NCBI RefSeq assembly: GCF_000017185.1
Contig: NC_009635.1
Location: 184,563 to 248,562 of the forward strand
Direction of reading: 5' to 3'
Origin: Methanococcus aeolicus Nankai-3
GTDB taxonomy: Archaea > AGJL01 > Methanococci > Methanococcales > Methanococcaceae
DNA length: 64,000 nucleotides
Shown: piece by piece, positions 21,127 through 30,715 of the stretch
Layout: each line of letters starts with the position of its first letter
How positions within the stretch are numbered: position 1 is the stretch's first letter
Position numbers and translations under genes: made by a program
Notes under the pieces: generated by a model
Databases searched by the model: none
What the model was told of the DNA's origin: nothing
The model's input: only the letters and a program-made list of their open reading frames with translations

Positions 21127-21768
21127 CTACTCTTTTATAGGAACTGATGGTCCCATTGTTAGTTTTGTATAAGCATTTTTAACATGGTAAAGCCCCTTTT
21201 CGTATTGCCTAGCAACAGTGCTTAATATTGCATCAATATTTTCAGCAAGCTCTTCATCATTTAATTTTTCAGTTCCTGCCAATACTTTAAATGATGGCTT
21301 GTCTCTTGTATTTATGCTAACTGTTTTCTTAAATCTTTCAACAAGTGGTTTTAAGTTTGCATTTGCAGGCACCGGTTGTGGCATTTTACCTCTTGGACCC
21401 AATACAGGACCTAAGGTTTTACCAACGAGGGGCATCATGTCTGCCTGAGCAATGAAAAAATCATTTTCATTTGCTAGCTTTTTAGCGTTTTTCTTATTTT
21501 TTCCTAATTCTTCTAATTCTTCCTGTCTTATTACAGTGAGGCCCATTTCATCTGCCTGAGCTGCTAAATCCCCTTTTGCAATTACTGCAATTTTGGATTC
21601 CTTACCTCGTCCGTGTGGTAAAATAACATTTTGTTTAATTCTATTTTCAGGTCTTGAAAAATCAAGCTCCTTCAAATTTACAATTAAATCCACGGACTGG
21701 TTGAAGTTTCGCGGCTTAGCATTTTTACGAGCCTCCTTCACTGCATTCAATATTGTTTCTCTGTCCAT
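21127..21768 (-). CDS. rpl1: 50S ribosomal protein L1
   Basis: A 213-residue L1-stalk protein: [24 protein letters not shown] begins the rRNA-binding face, and [19 protein letters not shown] is the conserved signature. I start at the ATG at 21768, which has AGGAGG eight bases upstream; the longer in-frame start lacks one. In Methanococcus, L1 represses its own operon by binding the mRNA about 30 nt inside this gene, and a matching hairpin is visible here. First gene of the L1-P0-L12 operon. Confidence 0.96.
21713..21733 (-). promoter_or_regulatory. candidate L1 autoregulatory mRNA site
   Basis: On the mRNA, GGCTCG pairs around a loop with the downstream ATGCTAAGCC (GGCT with AGCC), starting 35 nt inside the rpl1 coding region. 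Methanococcus vannielii L1 is known to bind an rRNA mimic at this location and block translation of the operon. The location matches what is known; the fold itself is my inference. Confidence 0.5.
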
Positions 21769-21840
21769 GTAATAGCCTCCTGTAATTATTAACCGCATTG
21801 TATTTTTAATATTTTAAGTAATATATTTTATTCTATATTA

Positions 21841-21855
21841 ATATATATTTATATG
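21841..21855 (-). promoter_or_regulatory. candidate promoter of the rpl1 operon
   Basis: CATATAAATATATAT on the minus strand is a strong archaeal TATA-box match about 75 nt before the rpl1 start. It leaves a leader of roughly 45-50 nt. No other gene lies between it and rpo11. Confidence 0.4.
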
Positions 21856-22022
21856 CAATCCAATATTTGCGGTCAAACATGGAGCAAATTTAATATCAGA
21901 TAACTATTATATAAAGATTATGGTAATGGATGGAATATTATTTTTATTATTATTATTATTTTCATGTGGTTCTTGAAAGCGTCACAGGGAGCTCCGAAAA
22001 ATCAAATAATATCAATATATAA

Positions 22023-22310
22023 TTAATTCATCACATTATTGCATAAATCTATAATTTCTTTTAAGGCTTCCTTTAATACTTCTTCGGCATTAACTCCTTC
22101 CGTAGTTTTTAATATCAATATTGGGTTGGAAATATGCAAATCAGTTTCAGGGTCTAAAACAGGATGTTCTAAGGCATATGATGCCATAACTACCTTATCT
22201 TTTTTATCCAACAACATATCTTTTAAAAGATTGCTTAATGAATGGTCATCATGTATTAATTCTACTTCAATGTAATTTTCTGTTTTATTCAATATTTTTA
22301 TATAATTCAT
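22023..22310 (-). CDS. rpo11: DNA-directed RNA polymerase subunit Rpo11 (RpoL)
   Basis: A 95-residue protein of the alpha-like dimerisation fold that pairs with Rpo3 to start polymerase assembly. The pattern [41 protein letters not shown] is diagnostic (bacterial alpha N-terminal domain, eukaryotic Rpb11). GGTGATAAA precedes the ATG. It sits 23 bp after the restriction endonuclease gene on the same strand, so it may be co-transcribed with it. Confidence 0.93.
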   Translation of the reverse strand: MNYIKILNKTENYIEVELIHDDHSLSNLLKDMLLDKKDKVVMASYALEHPVLDPETDLHISNPILILKTTEGVNAEEVLKEALKEIIDLCNNVMN

Positions 22311-22332
22311 TTTATCACCTTCTACATATATA

Positions 22333-22974
22333 TTAGTTTTTTAGTTTAATTATTTCGTTTCTAATTTCATTAATTATATCCACATTATATATTCTTTTTT
22401 TATTTCCGTCTTTTATTGAATAAATATAATATACATTTCCACCATATTTCTTAGTAAATTTAATATGGGTTTTTCCCTGTATCTTTTTTTCTTTATAAAT
22501 CTCAGGTATGTGGGACACATTACTCATTGGTTTTATTTGAAGTCCAATATATTTACCATTTACTTCTATAAAAAAATCTACATTGTATAGTCTATCCCAT
22601 TCATCGGGTGCTGGTTCAATTTTTACATCTAAATCATCCAGTTCTTTCTGCAATTGCCCATAAATTGTTTTTATTTCTGTCATGTACCCATCAAAAGTCC
22701 TATTTATCACCATATTATGTATATAATTTATACAGTCCTCTTCCGTGATACACTCAACTTCCGATGCTACTACTTCTGTTATTTTAATATACAATTTTTG
22801 ACCCAATTCATCTATATGTTCCTTTGACCTAACTTTCGAGTAATAATATTCTTTCCACTCCTCCGATGATTTTGGAGAGCATTTTCTAATCTCCTCAGAT
22901 ACTGCACCAACATTTCGTTTAAAATTCAACTGAAATCTATTCATAGCACTATTTAATATCCATTCTTTTGCCAT
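22333..22974 (-). CDS. type II restriction endonuclease, MjaI-like
   Basis: A 213-residue protein encoded directly after and overlapping a DNA methylase. It has a PD-(D/E)xK-like core, [19 protein letters not shown], with Asp133, Gln146 and Lys148 as candidate catalytic residues, preceded by [10 protein letters not shown]. Length and motif resemble MjaI, whose site is CTAG; Methanococcus aeolicus makes the isoschizomer MaeI. I start at the ATG at 22974 behind GAGG; it overlaps the methylase stop by 26 nt. Specificity is inferred from resemblance, not shown. Confidence 0.72.
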   Translation of the reverse strand: MAKEWILNSAMNRFQLNFKRNVGAVSEEIRKCSPKSSEEWKEYYYSKVRSKEHIDELGQKLYIKITEVVASEVECITEEDCINYIHNMVINRTFDGYMTEIKTIYGQLQKELDDLDVKIEPAPDEWDRLYNVDFFIEVNGKYIGLQIKPMSNVSHIPEIYKEKKIQGKTHIKFTKKYGGNVYYIYSIKDGNKKRIYNVDIINEIRNEIIKLKN

Positions 22975-24289
22975 ATTTTGCCTCATTTTTGTATTTTAAA
23001 AATCTATTTTTATGAATATATTCCATATTATCATCTACATCTACGAGATTATTTTTAATAAGATGGGCATTGATAAATGTTTTATTTTTTAAATACAAAT
23101 ATGCCATTAAATTATTTTTATCGTCGTATTTATTTGTATCAAATTTTAAAAAGACTTTTTGATTTTTTGTTTTATTTTTTAAAAATTCAATCGCTTCGTC
23201 TCGTTTTTCAGGAATTTCTTTTATGCCAATTAATCTAATTATAATACCATTGTTTAATTCTATCAATTCAGGGCTTATTACTTGTTTAACTCTGTAATAT
23301 TCAATCCTTGATTTTTGATTTTTATTATCAATATCTGTTTTATCTATTTTAGAACCAAATTTCAATTTTTTTGGGTCTATTTTTTTATCAAATTTAACAG
23401 GGTCTTTGAATATATAGGGGAGCTCCTTTATTTTATCATTCCAATTTTTATCATCTTCATTTAAATTTTGTTCAACTACTTCAATTTCATAATCTTTTAA
23501 AAGTGTTTCCTGATTGGCCCCTAATTTATCCAATATTATTGGTAAAAACTCCTTGTTAAGCTCATAACCTATTGAATTCCTATCTAATTTTTTAGCCGCC
23601 AATGATGTTGTTCCACTACCTAAAAATGGGTCTAAAACCGTCTCGCCCACAAAAGAGAACATTTTTATTATTCTTTTAGGTAATTCCTCTGGAAACATTG
23701 CCAAATGTTTATCCTGTTTAACTCCATTAAAATACCAATGTCCTGAAAAATATTCTTTCCATTCTTCCTTTGTTAATTTTGATGCTTCTTTAATTTCTTT
23801 TGAAGGTTTTGGAGCATTTCCTGGTTTTTTAAATATTAATATGTGCTCGTAGTCGATTTTTATAATTCCATTTCTTGGATATGGATACGAACCCATTACA
23901 GAAGCCCCGCCTGTTGTATTCATTGTGGTATTTTTTTGCCAAACTATTGCCCCCATATAATCAAAACCTATTGTTTCAGCAAATTTTATAATTTCTGTTC
24001 TTATTGGTATTACTTTATATCTACCATAATAAACGGAGCGGGCAAACTGGTCTCCGATATTAATTACCATTCTACAGCCCGGGTGCAATACTCGATAACA
24101 TTCTTTCCATACTAAATTTAAATTGTTTATATATTCCTCATAACTGTCATTAAATCCTATCTGCTCTTCAACACCATAGTCCTTTAATTGCCAATATGGT
24201 GGAGAGGTAATAATAAGATGAACGGAATTATCAGGAATTTCCACCATATTTCTTGAATCTCTTATAATTACATTATGAAAGGTCTTCAT
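22949..24289 (-). CDS. N4-cytosine DNA methyltransferase fused to an SNase-like C-terminal domain
   Basis: The first 260 residues are a beta-class DNA methylase: TSPPYW at 28-33 and the SAM motif DPFLGSG at 220-226, the order typical of N4-cytosine methylases such as M.MjaI. The last part, about 333-440, looks like a staphylococcal-nuclease-type OB fold (VKQVISPELIELNNGIIIR, LIGIKEIPE, KVFLKFD, AYLYLKN, INAHLIKNNL, YGKR). A charged linker at 270-330 joins them. The methylase presumably protects host DNA from the adjoining endonuclease. GTGATAAT precedes the ATG. The tail is unusual; it could guide DNA binding rather than cut. Confidence 0.82.
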   Translation of the reverse strand: MKTFHNVIIRDSRNMVEIPDNSVHLIITSPPYWQLKDYGVEEQIGFNDSYEEYINNLNLVWKECYRVLHPGCRMVINIGDQFARSVYYGRYKVIPIRTEIIKFAETIGFDYMGAIVWQKNTTMNTTGGASVMGSYPYPRNGIIKIDYEHILIFKKPGNAPKPSKEIKEASKLTKEEWKEYFSGHWYFNGVKQDKHLAMFPEELPKRIIKMFSFVGETVLDPFLGSGTTSLAAKKLDRNSIGYELNKEFLPIILDKLGANQETLLKDYEIEVVEQNLNEDDKNWNDKIKELPYIFKDPVKFDKKIDPKKLKFGSKIDKTDIDNKNQKSRIEYYRVKQVISPELIELNNGIIIRLIGIKEIPEKRDEAIEFLKNKTKNQKVFLKFDTNKYDDKNNLMAYLYLKNKTFINAHLIKNNLVDVDDNMEYIHKNRFLKYKNEAKYGKRMDIK

Positions 24290-24302
24290 ATTATCACTTG
24301 GA

Positions 24303-24914
24303 TTATTTATTTAAAAAATATTCTTTAATTAATTTTATGTCTTTATTTAATACAATTTTATCGTTTTCTTCCCTTAAAAACTCCTGTTCAATTGATTCAT
24401 CAATGATATCATATATATCTTTTTTAGTTATGTATGATATTACTGTAATTATATTTTTTACAGGTTTAGGGCCTACATTGGTAAAATCTAATTCTTTATA
24501 TATGCCGTATAATTCTTTTGTCATATCATGGAGCTCCTCCAAAGGAAGGGAACATTTTATAATATTTTTTTCTTCATCATATTTATATTCAATATCCAAT
24601 GCACCAATAGCTTCTTTTAATAGCTCTTTATTAACTGGATATTTAACATCATTTAGTTGATATTCAAATAATCCTATCTTATTGGGCTTATACTTTTTAT
24701 GGATTCTATCTGCTAAATTCATAATATTTTTATAATCTTGCATCATTTGAATTTTGTCATGGCCATATACTTTTATTCTAAGAATATTTATAATTTCATC
24801 TTTGGAATATGATACTTTTGATTCAATGGAACAATCAATATCCATTTTAGAAATTGCATCGCAGATTTCCTCTATTTCATCATTTGTTGCCTTTATATTA
24901 ATTATTCTTTTCAT
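24303..24914 (-). CDS. conserved archaeal hypothetical protein (possibly DUF2067)
   Basis: A 203-residue soluble, Lys/Glu/Ile-rich protein, no signal peptide or membrane segment. I do not recognise it firmly; its size, alternating strand-helix pattern and methanogen context suggest the archaeal DUF2067 family. It starts 13 nt before the methylase start codon's leader and may share a transcript with the restriction-modification genes. GGTGAGTAA precedes the ATG. It has one GGAGCTCC. No function is assigned. Confidence 0.55.
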   Translation of the reverse strand: MKRIINIKATNDEIEEICDAISKMDIDCSIESKVSYSKDEIINILRIKVYGHDKIQMMQDYKNIMNLADRIHKKYKPNKIGLFEYQLNDVKYPVNKELLKEAIGALDIEYKYDEEKNIIKCSLPLEELHDMTKELYGIYKELDFTNVGPKPVKNIITVISYITKKDIYDIIDESIEQEFLREENDKIVLNKDIKLIKEYFLNK

Positions 24915-25289
24915 TTACTCACCAAATAGGGGATATTCTATATTATTGTTATTATTAAATTAATTGATTAATAATATATATTGTATTTTGGGATATATTT
25001 ATTTTGGAGCTCCGAAAGCTCACAATTAAAAGTCTCACTATAAATTATAAATAAGATAATAAAATAGTATATTAAACAATATACAATATATTTAATAATA
25101 TATATAACAAACTTTCCGAACATATATAAATAATATATTATCATTTTTATATTTAAAAGAAAATTAAAAACATAAATTTAATATTGCCAAGTGATAAAAT
25201 ACACAAAATCAGAGATTTTGAATACAATAGCTCTGCTTTTGTTTAATATTCCGAAGGATATTGAATAATTTCTCTCAGAGGTCGAAATT
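24915..25289. other. spacer between divergent genes with three short hairpins
   Basis: No gene is visible in 375 bp. Hairpins CAAAATC/GATTTTG (25204-25220), an imperfect AGCTCTGCTTTTG type arm near 25226-25241, and AATATTCC/GGATATT (25246-25263) lie just before tyrS. They resemble the interior of the MITE family but lack terminal repeats. One GGAGCTCC lies near 25005. Confidence 0.5.
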
Positions 25290-26243
25290 ATGGAAACAAA
25301 ATTAGAAAATATTTTAAAAAATACCTCCGAAGTCGTATCGGAAGAAGAATTAAAAGAATTATTAAATGAAATATCAAAAGGCAACGATAAAATAGCCTAT
25401 ATCGGATTTGAGCCAAGTGGAAGAATACATTTAGGGCACTACCTCCAAATAAAAAAAATGATAGATTTGCAAAATGCAGGATTTAAAATTATTATTCTTC
25501 TTGCTGACCTCCATGCCTATTTAAACCAAAAGGGAACAATGGAAGAAATAAAGGAATTGGCAGAACAGAACAAAAAAGTATTTGATGCCATAGGATTAAA
25601 TGCCACATATATATATGGAAGCGAATTTCAATTAAAACCAGAATACAATTTGGATTTATACAAAGTGGCAGTTAATACAACCCTAAAAAGAGCAAGAAGA
25701 AGCATGGAGGTAATAGCAAGAGAGGACGATAATCCAAAAGTTGCAGGTGTTGTTTATCCACTTATGCAGGTAATAGATATTAAACATCTAAATGCCGATG
25801 TGGCCGTTGGAGGAATGGAACAGAGAAAAATACACATGCTTGCAAGGGAAATTTTACCATCTATGGATTATAAGGCCCCAGTTTGCATACATAACCCAGT
25901 TCTTACGGGATTAGATGGAGAAGGTAAAATGTCCTCCTCAAAAGGAAATTTCATAGCTGTTGATGATGACGATGCTACAATTAAATCAAAAATAAAAAAG
26001 GCATATTGTCCAATAGGGGAGGTTGAGGGAAATCCAATATTAGAAATTGCAAAATATTATTTAAATTATCCTATAACAATAGAAAGACCAGAGAAATTTG
26101 GGGGAAATTTAATAATCAACAGCTACAATGGGCTTGAAGAATTATACAAAAATAAGGATTTGCATCCAATGGATTTAAAAAATGCTGTTGTAAAAGGAAT
26201 AATTGAAATGCTAACTCTAATTAGGGGCCCAAATAGTGAATAA
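25290..26243 (+). CDS. tyrS: tyrosyl-tRNA synthetase
   Basis: A class I synthetase of 317 residues, the short archaeal form that recognises the C1-G72 pair of archaeal tRNA-Tyr. The HIGH motif is HLGH at 47-50, the KMSKS motif is KMSSSKG near residue 213, and the tyrosine pocket segments GFEPSGR and [25 protein letters not shown] are present. The anticodon-binding tail is compact. AGAGGTCG precedes the ATG. Hairpins fill the leader, but no T-box like control is expected in archaea. Confidence 0.96.
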   Translation: METKLENILKNTSEVVSEEELKELLNEISKGNDKIAYIGFEPSGRIHLGHYLQIKKMIDLQNAGFKIIILLADLHAYLNQKGTMEEIKELAEQNKKVFDAIGLNATYIYGSEFQLKPEYNLDLYKVAVNTTLKRARRSMEVIAREDDNPKVAGVVYPLMQVIDIKHLNADVAVGGMEQRKIHMLAREILPSMDYKAPVCIHNPVLTGLDGEGKMSSSKGNFIAVDDDDATIKSKIKKAYCPIGEVEGNPILEIAKYYLNYPITIERPEKFGGNLIINSYNGLEELYKNKDLHPMDLKNAVVKGIIEMLTLIRGPNSE

Positions 26244-26280
26244 TATAAATAAGGCAATGATAAATAAAATGGATTAAATC

Positions 26281-26406
26281 ATTGTCAATCTTCGGTCTTT
26301 TTCATAAATATGCTGTGATTAAAACTAATCTCTACCATATTATCAATAAATGAAGAAATTCATTAATAATAGGACAGATGAGGGACAGTTATTGAAGATT
26401 AACTAT
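26281..26406 (+). mobile_element. MITE-like element abutting mscS
   Basis: A 126 bp copy opening ATTGTCAATCTTCGGTC (T for A at the third base) and closing GTTATTGAAGATTAACTAT. It lacks the hairpins but keeps TCTACCATATTAT and AATGAAGAAATTCATTAATA from the full-length copies. The ribosome binding site of mscS (AAAGGTGG) starts directly after the right end. Confidence 0.8.
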
Positions 26407-26421
26407 AAAGGTGGTAATATA

Positions 26422-27486
26422 ATGGATTTAAGCAATATTACATATTATGGAAATACAACATATGATATTATATTATTTATTTTAATTATATTTTTTGGAA
26501 TAATTGCAGGGAGACTATTTAACACAATTATAAAAAGAAAATTAAAGAAAATAGTGAGTAAAACCAAAACTAAATTTGACGATATCATATTTGATGCTAT
26601 TGAATTACCTGCTTCAATATTAATATTTGTATTATTTTTTTATTTTGCTTTAAATACTATACTAATTCCTAAAACAATTGGTATCTTATTATATGAATTA
26701 ATAGATATAATGGTAATAATAGGGGCAACCTGGTTTGTGCTTAATTTCACAGATAGTTTCATACAGCACTACATTATTCCAAGGGTAAATAAAACGGAAT
26801 CTACATTTGATGACCATATAATAGTCCCATTACGAAAACTATTAAAATTAATAATTATATGCTTGGGGTTATTGATGGCAATAGATGCCGCAGGATATAA
26901 TATATCCACATTACTTGCTGGACTTGGTATTGGGGGTCTTGCTGTGGCACTTGCAGCCCAGGATACAGTTAAAAATTTTATATCGGGGGTTTTATTAATA
27001 ATAGATAAACCATTTAAATTAAATCAATGGATTGAATTTGACGGGGTTGAAGGAGTTGTAGAGGATATAGGTATCAGAAGCACAAAAATAAGAACATTTA
27101 ATGATAGTTTAATAATTGTGCCAAATGCAGTTGTAATAAATGCCAACATTGAAAACCATTCGGAGATGAAAAAAAGGAGAGTTAAAACAATTATTGGATT
27201 AACCTATGATACCCCAGTTGATAAATGTAAATTGGCAAAAGAAATTATACATACCATACTAGAAGACCACAGGACAACGCTCCCACCATATAGAATTACA
27301 TTTAACGAATTCGGAGCTCATTCATTAAATTTTAGATTGGAGTATTTTATTAGAAATATGGGTTTTGATTATTATCTTAATGCAGTTGATGATATAAACA
27401 TGAGAATAAAAGAAGAATTTGAAAAAGAAGGCATTGAAATGGCATTTCCTACCCAAACAATATATTTGAAGAAGGGGGACAACTAA
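26422..27486 (+). CDS. mscS: small-conductance mechanosensitive channel, MscS family
   Basis: A membrane channel of 354 residues that opens under membrane tension to release solutes in osmotic downshock. Hydrophobic segments lie at about 12-35, 63-85, 94-115 and 145-165. The pore helix and beta domain are clear: LLAGLGIGGLAVALAAQDTV, then NFISGVLLIIDKPFKLNQWI, FDGVEGVVEDIGIRSTKIRT and IIVPNAVV. M. jannaschii has two such channels of similar length. I use the ATG at 26422 behind AAAGGTGG; a longer frame runs back into the repeat element and is not protein-like. The CoA-binding gene follows 30 bp later. Confidence 0.93.
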   Translation: MDLSNITYYGNTTYDIILFILIIFFGIIAGRLFNTIIKRKLKKIVSKTKTKFDDIIFDAIELPASILIFVLFFYFALNTILIPKTIGILLYELIDIMVIIGATWFVLNFTDSFIQHYIIPRVNKTESTFDDHIIVPLRKLLKLIIICLGLLMAIDAAGYNISTLLAGLGIGGLAVALAAQDTVKNFISGVLLIIDKPFKLNQWIEFDGVEGVVEDIGIRSTKIRTFNDSLIIVPNAVVINANIENHSEMKKRRVKTIIGLTYDTPVDKCKLAKEIIHTILEDHRTTLPPYRITFNEFGAHSLNFRLEYFIRNMGFDYYLNAVDDINMRIKEEFEKEGIEMAFPTQTIYLKKGDN

Positions 27487-27516
27487 TATATAAAATATAA
27501 AAAATGGGGACATATT

Positions 27517-27939
27517 ATGGAAATTATTTCAATAAATGACAAACAAGATTTAAAAAAAATATTTGAAGAAACTAAAACCATAGCCATAGTTGGACTATCT
27601 CCAAAACCTGAAAAAATGAGTAATATGGTGGGGAAATTTTTAAAAGAAAAAGGCTATAAAATTATACCCATCTATCCAAAAGAGGAAAGAATATTGGGGG
27701 AAAAGGTTTATCGGTCAATTAGTGAAGTAGATGAAAATATAGATATGGTTAATGTTTTTAGGAAATCAGAATATATTCCCGAAATTGTTGAAGAGATATT
27801 AAATAGGGACGATATAAATACGATATGGCTTCAATTAGGGATTATAAATAATGAAGCAATGAAAAAAGCAAAAGAAAAGGGTTTAAATGTGGTTCAAGAT
27901 AAATGTGCAAAGGTGGAATATAATAATATATTTAAATAA
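27517..27939 (+). CDS. CoA-binding domain protein (YccU-like)
   Basis: A 140-residue single Rossmann-like CoA-binding domain: IAIVGLSPKPEKMSNMVGKFLKEKGYKIIPIYPKEE, then VDMVNVFRKSEYIPEIV, and WLQLGIINNEA with VVQDKCAKVEY at the end. It equals the nucleotide-binding N-terminal part of succinyl-CoA synthetase alpha without the ligase parts. Its role is unknown. It lies 30 bp after mscS with GGGG before the ATG and likely shares its transcript. Confidence 0.88.
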   Translation: MEIISINDKQDLKKIFEETKTIAIVGLSPKPEKMSNMVGKFLKEKGYKIIPIYPKEERILGEKVYRSISEVDENIDMVNVFRKSEYIPEIVEEILNRDDINTIWLQLGIINNEAMKKAKEKGLNVVQDKCAKVEYNNIFK

Positions 27940-27946
27940 ATATAAA

Positions 27947-28711
27947 TTAAATATTTAATTTAAATACTTCTTTTGCATTATTATATGAAATCATTTCAAT
28001 AATTTCTTTATCTATATTATTTATTTTCATTTTTAATACTGTTTTCGGAGCTCCTAGAATATCCGATGGTGCTGAGGAGCTATCACTATTTAATAAAAAT
28101 CTTTCGCCCCCATATTGTTTTACAATATCTACAACATCCAAAGGAGTTAATTTTTGGGGTTGAACTGTTAATCCCATTTTTAAATTTGTATCATATATCA
28201 TTTTTATGGTTTCTTTTGTGCAATGTTCTATTATTATATTTTCGTTATTGTTTAGATTTAACCCCTCAATAACTTCCAAAATAGTTTTTGTAGTTTCATA
28301 TTTATTGGTTCTTGGAGTATGAACCACAGCTGGAAGATTTAATTCCTTTGCCATAATTAGTTGATTTTCAAAAACCTCAATTTCTTCTTTTGTGCATTTT
28401 TCTAATCCTATTTCTCCCACTCCCACAATATCTTTATTTTTTAAATATTCCTTCAATATATTATAATTCACATCAGCAGGTATCATTCTTGGATGTATCC
28501 CTAAACAAACAAATAATTTTAATCCTATTTTATTTGCCTTTTGCACTTCATTATATAGTATTTTATCAAAATGTGCCCTAATTATGTCCATACTATATGG
28601 TTTTAATGGGTCATGTGCCATCGTTATAGCACAATCTAAATTTATAGCTAACTTTTCAAAATCTTCATATGGTCTTGTATCAATATGTATATGGGAATCT
28701 ATTATTGGCAT
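27947..28711 (-). CDS. TatD-related metal-dependent hydrolase
   Basis: A 254-residue TIM-barrel amidohydrolase: the metal motif DSHIHID opens the chain, IHPRMIP, GVGEIGLEKCT, VHTPR and IIEHCTKET follow on successive strands, and LLNSDSSSAPSD gives the last Asp. TatD proteins are metal-dependent nucleases or related hydrolases; this one belongs to a shorter methanogen group, so the substrate is open. GGTGGTAAA precedes the ATG. The stop lies 7 bp from the convergent CoA-binding gene, and it is divergent from the aldolase gene. Confidence 0.85.
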   Translation of the reverse strand: MPIIDSHIHIDTRPYEDFEKLAINLDCAITMAHDPLKPYSMDIIRAHFDKILYNEVQKANKIGLKLFVCLGIHPRMIPADVNYNILKEYLKNKDIVGVGEIGLEKCTKEEIEVFENQLIMAKELNLPAVVHTPRTNKYETTKTILEVIEGLNLNNNENIIIEHCTKETIKMIYDTNLKMGLTVQPQKLTPLDVVDIVKQYGGERFLLNSDSSSAPSDILGAPKTVLKMKINNIDKEIIEMISYNNAKEVFKLNI

Positions 28712-28788
28712 TTTACCACCTAAAAGTTTTATAAATGATATATGGCGTATATGAAATATATAAGTATAAAATATAAAATGGTGATAAA

Positions 28789-29331
28789 ATGGATAATTTA
28801 AAAGAGTTTATAAAAATATGTCATTATTTGTATGATAGAAAATATGTTGTTGGAAGCGGGGGAAATGTAAGTATAAAAAAAGATAATTTGATATATGTTA
28901 CTCCCACAGATTCTTTACTGGGATTTATAAATGAGGAGGATATAGCAGTTGTAGATATGGATGGAAATATTATTAAGGGAGCTCCCACATCAGAACTATA
29001 TATGCATCTAAATATATATAAAAAAAGAAATGGCGTAAATGCCATAGTTCATACTCATTCTTTGTATTCTACGGCACTACCCATGGCAGATAAAGAAATA
29101 AAATTATTAACCCCTGAATCTAGAATATTCTTAAAGAAAATTGGATATGTAGATTATTTTGAAGCTAGAAGCATGGAATTAGCTAACGAAGTTTCTAAAA
29201 AAGACGAAGATGTTATTGTTTTAAAAAATCATGGAATTGTATGTGTTGGAAAAAATTTAATGGATGCATATTTAAAAACAGAAGTTATGGAGGAAATTTC
29301 CCAATTGAATTATATTATTCATTCTTTATAG
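28789..29331 (+). CDS. class II aldolase, fuculose-1-phosphate aldolase-like
   Basis: A 180-residue zinc-dependent aldolase. GSGGNVSIK opens the active site, [11 protein letters not shown] carries the catalytic Glu, and the zinc His residues lie in VHTHSLYST and KNHGIVCVG. The M. jannaschii homologue (MJ1418) cleaves fuculose 1-phosphate and is thought to supply lactaldehyde for F420 synthesis. That role fits a methanogen with cofE in the same window but is not proved. GGTGATAAA precedes the ATG. Its last 17 bp overlap the 3' end of the UPF0147 gene on the other strand. Confidence 0.87.
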
Positions 29332-29593
29332 TTTCTAACTCACTAACAATTGACCATATTTGGGTTCTTGTATGGAGTGGCATATTTGGGTCATCGCTTA
29401 TATCGTCCAAATATTGAACTGCTGCTGCACTTCTTACAATATATTCTTCATTTTCATCCAATATTGAATCTTTTGCTTTCTGTGCTGCTGCCCTTATGTT
29501 TCTTGGGACTGTTGTGTCTCCAAGTATTTCATCAAGCATAAATGCAATGTTTTTTAATTTATCTGAGGTATCAACTTTTTTTGATTTAAACAT
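29315..29593 (-). CDS. UPF0147 family protein
   Basis: A 92-residue all-helical protein typical of archaea: [33 protein letters not shown] and [35 protein letters not shown]. It is widely conserved, probably HEAT-like, and has no known function. GGTGATATATC precedes the ATG. It converges on the aldolase gene with a 17 bp tail-to-tail overlap. Confidence 0.9.
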
Positions 29594-29706
29594 GATATAT
29601 CACCTTAAAATAGTGTTTAATACATATTGATTTACACAAATCAAAGATTTGTGAATTATAGTGGAATATTATAATATACAATATGTGTGGTTAATATGAT
29701 AAATCT

Positions 29707-29893
29707 ATAGTCAATCTTCGGTCTTTTTCATTAAACCATCTCAAAATCGCAAAGCGATTTTTACGATCGTATAAATTTTTCAGAGAAAAATTTAGAGATC
29801 TTATTAAAGCTAAACCACTCCATATTACCATATATGAAGAAATTATTTAACAAATAATGGACGGATAAGGGACTGTTATTGAAGATTAACTAT
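29707..29893 (+). mobile_element. MITE-like element, full-length type
   Basis: A 187 bp copy whose first 120 bp are nearly identical to the 14.2 kb copy, including AAAATCGC/GCGATTTT, ACGATCGT and the AAATTTTTC/GAAAAATTT hairpins. It lacks the CAAAAGC and AAAATCTC hairpins of that copy. It ends GAAGATTAACTAT. The rest of the 29594-30040 spacer holds a small hairpin near 29636 and no gene. Confidence 0.85.
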
Positions 29894-30040
29894 AATTCCT
29901 AAAATTACAATTATATATTTAAATTAAATTAAATTAATAAAATAAATAAAAATATAAAAAAATTTTTAATTTATATTTGGCCTGTTGGAGGGTATTTATG
30001 GCTAATCCACATATTTATTATTTTTAGTATATGCTATTTT

Positions 30041-30409
30041 TTATTGTCCTACTATTTCACTAATGGGTGTAGCTCCTGCCTCTACAACTTTTGTATTTAT
30101 TTGAACAATGTCTGAGGATATTAAATTTCCTCTTGCGGTTTTTCTTTTTCTAATTCCTGCATCTTGTGGTTTGTATCCTGGCGCTTTGCTCAATAATACT
30201 CTCATTTTCATGTTTCCATGTATGTCATGTCTCATAGCAAATCCACATTTATCTGAACCGCCTGTTATTTTTAATTTATATCCATCTAAACCTACAATTG
30301 ACCCGTTTATTTCATCGCCTATTGTTTTACCAATTACTGCTGTTGTTTCTGCTTCAAACTGGTATGATTTTCCATCTTTATCAGATACTACAAATTTAAA
30401 TTTTGCCAT
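30041..30409 (-). CDS. rps6e: 30S ribosomal protein S6e
   Basis: A 122-residue archaeal/eukaryotic small-subunit protein. The diagnostic stretch is LKITGGSDKCGFAMRHDIHG, followed by MKMRVLLSKAPGYKP and GIRKRKTARGNLISSDIVQINTKVV. The archaeal form lacks the phosphorylated C-terminal tail of the eukaryotic protein. AAAGGTGAAAAT precedes the ATG. It stands alone between spacers with repeat elements. Confidence 0.96.
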   Translation of the reverse strand: MAKFKFVVSDKDGKSYQFEAETTAVIGKTIGDEINGSIVGLDGYKLKITGGSDKCGFAMRHDIHGNMKMRVLLSKAPGYKPQDAGIRKRKTARGNLISSDIVQINTKVVEAGATPISEIVGQ

Positions 30410-30715
30410 ATTTTCACCTTTATTTCTTATTTTTTTTATTTTCTTATTTATTATTTAATTGACCTTGACTATGTTTGTGTTTTATCTGCATTTGTATGTG
30501 TTCCAATTGTTCCAATTTTCGCCCATCTTAGCTATATAATGATATTCTCATTTTTATACTTTTCGAAAATATACCTAATTAAAAAAATTATTTCTAAAAA
30601 GTCGTAAATGTTAAGGATTTAACACTAAAAATATAAAAAAGAAGTTTGGTGAATATATGATGAAATATGAAATACATTATAATTATATCTAAAAAATAGC
30701 CCATAATGGGATATT

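Noticed and set aside
22333..24289. GGAGCTCC as the target of the restriction-modification pair.
   Set aside because: The pair resembles MjaI/MaeI, whose site is CTAG, which is not part of GGAGCTCC; host sites of the pair would not be expected to accumulate.
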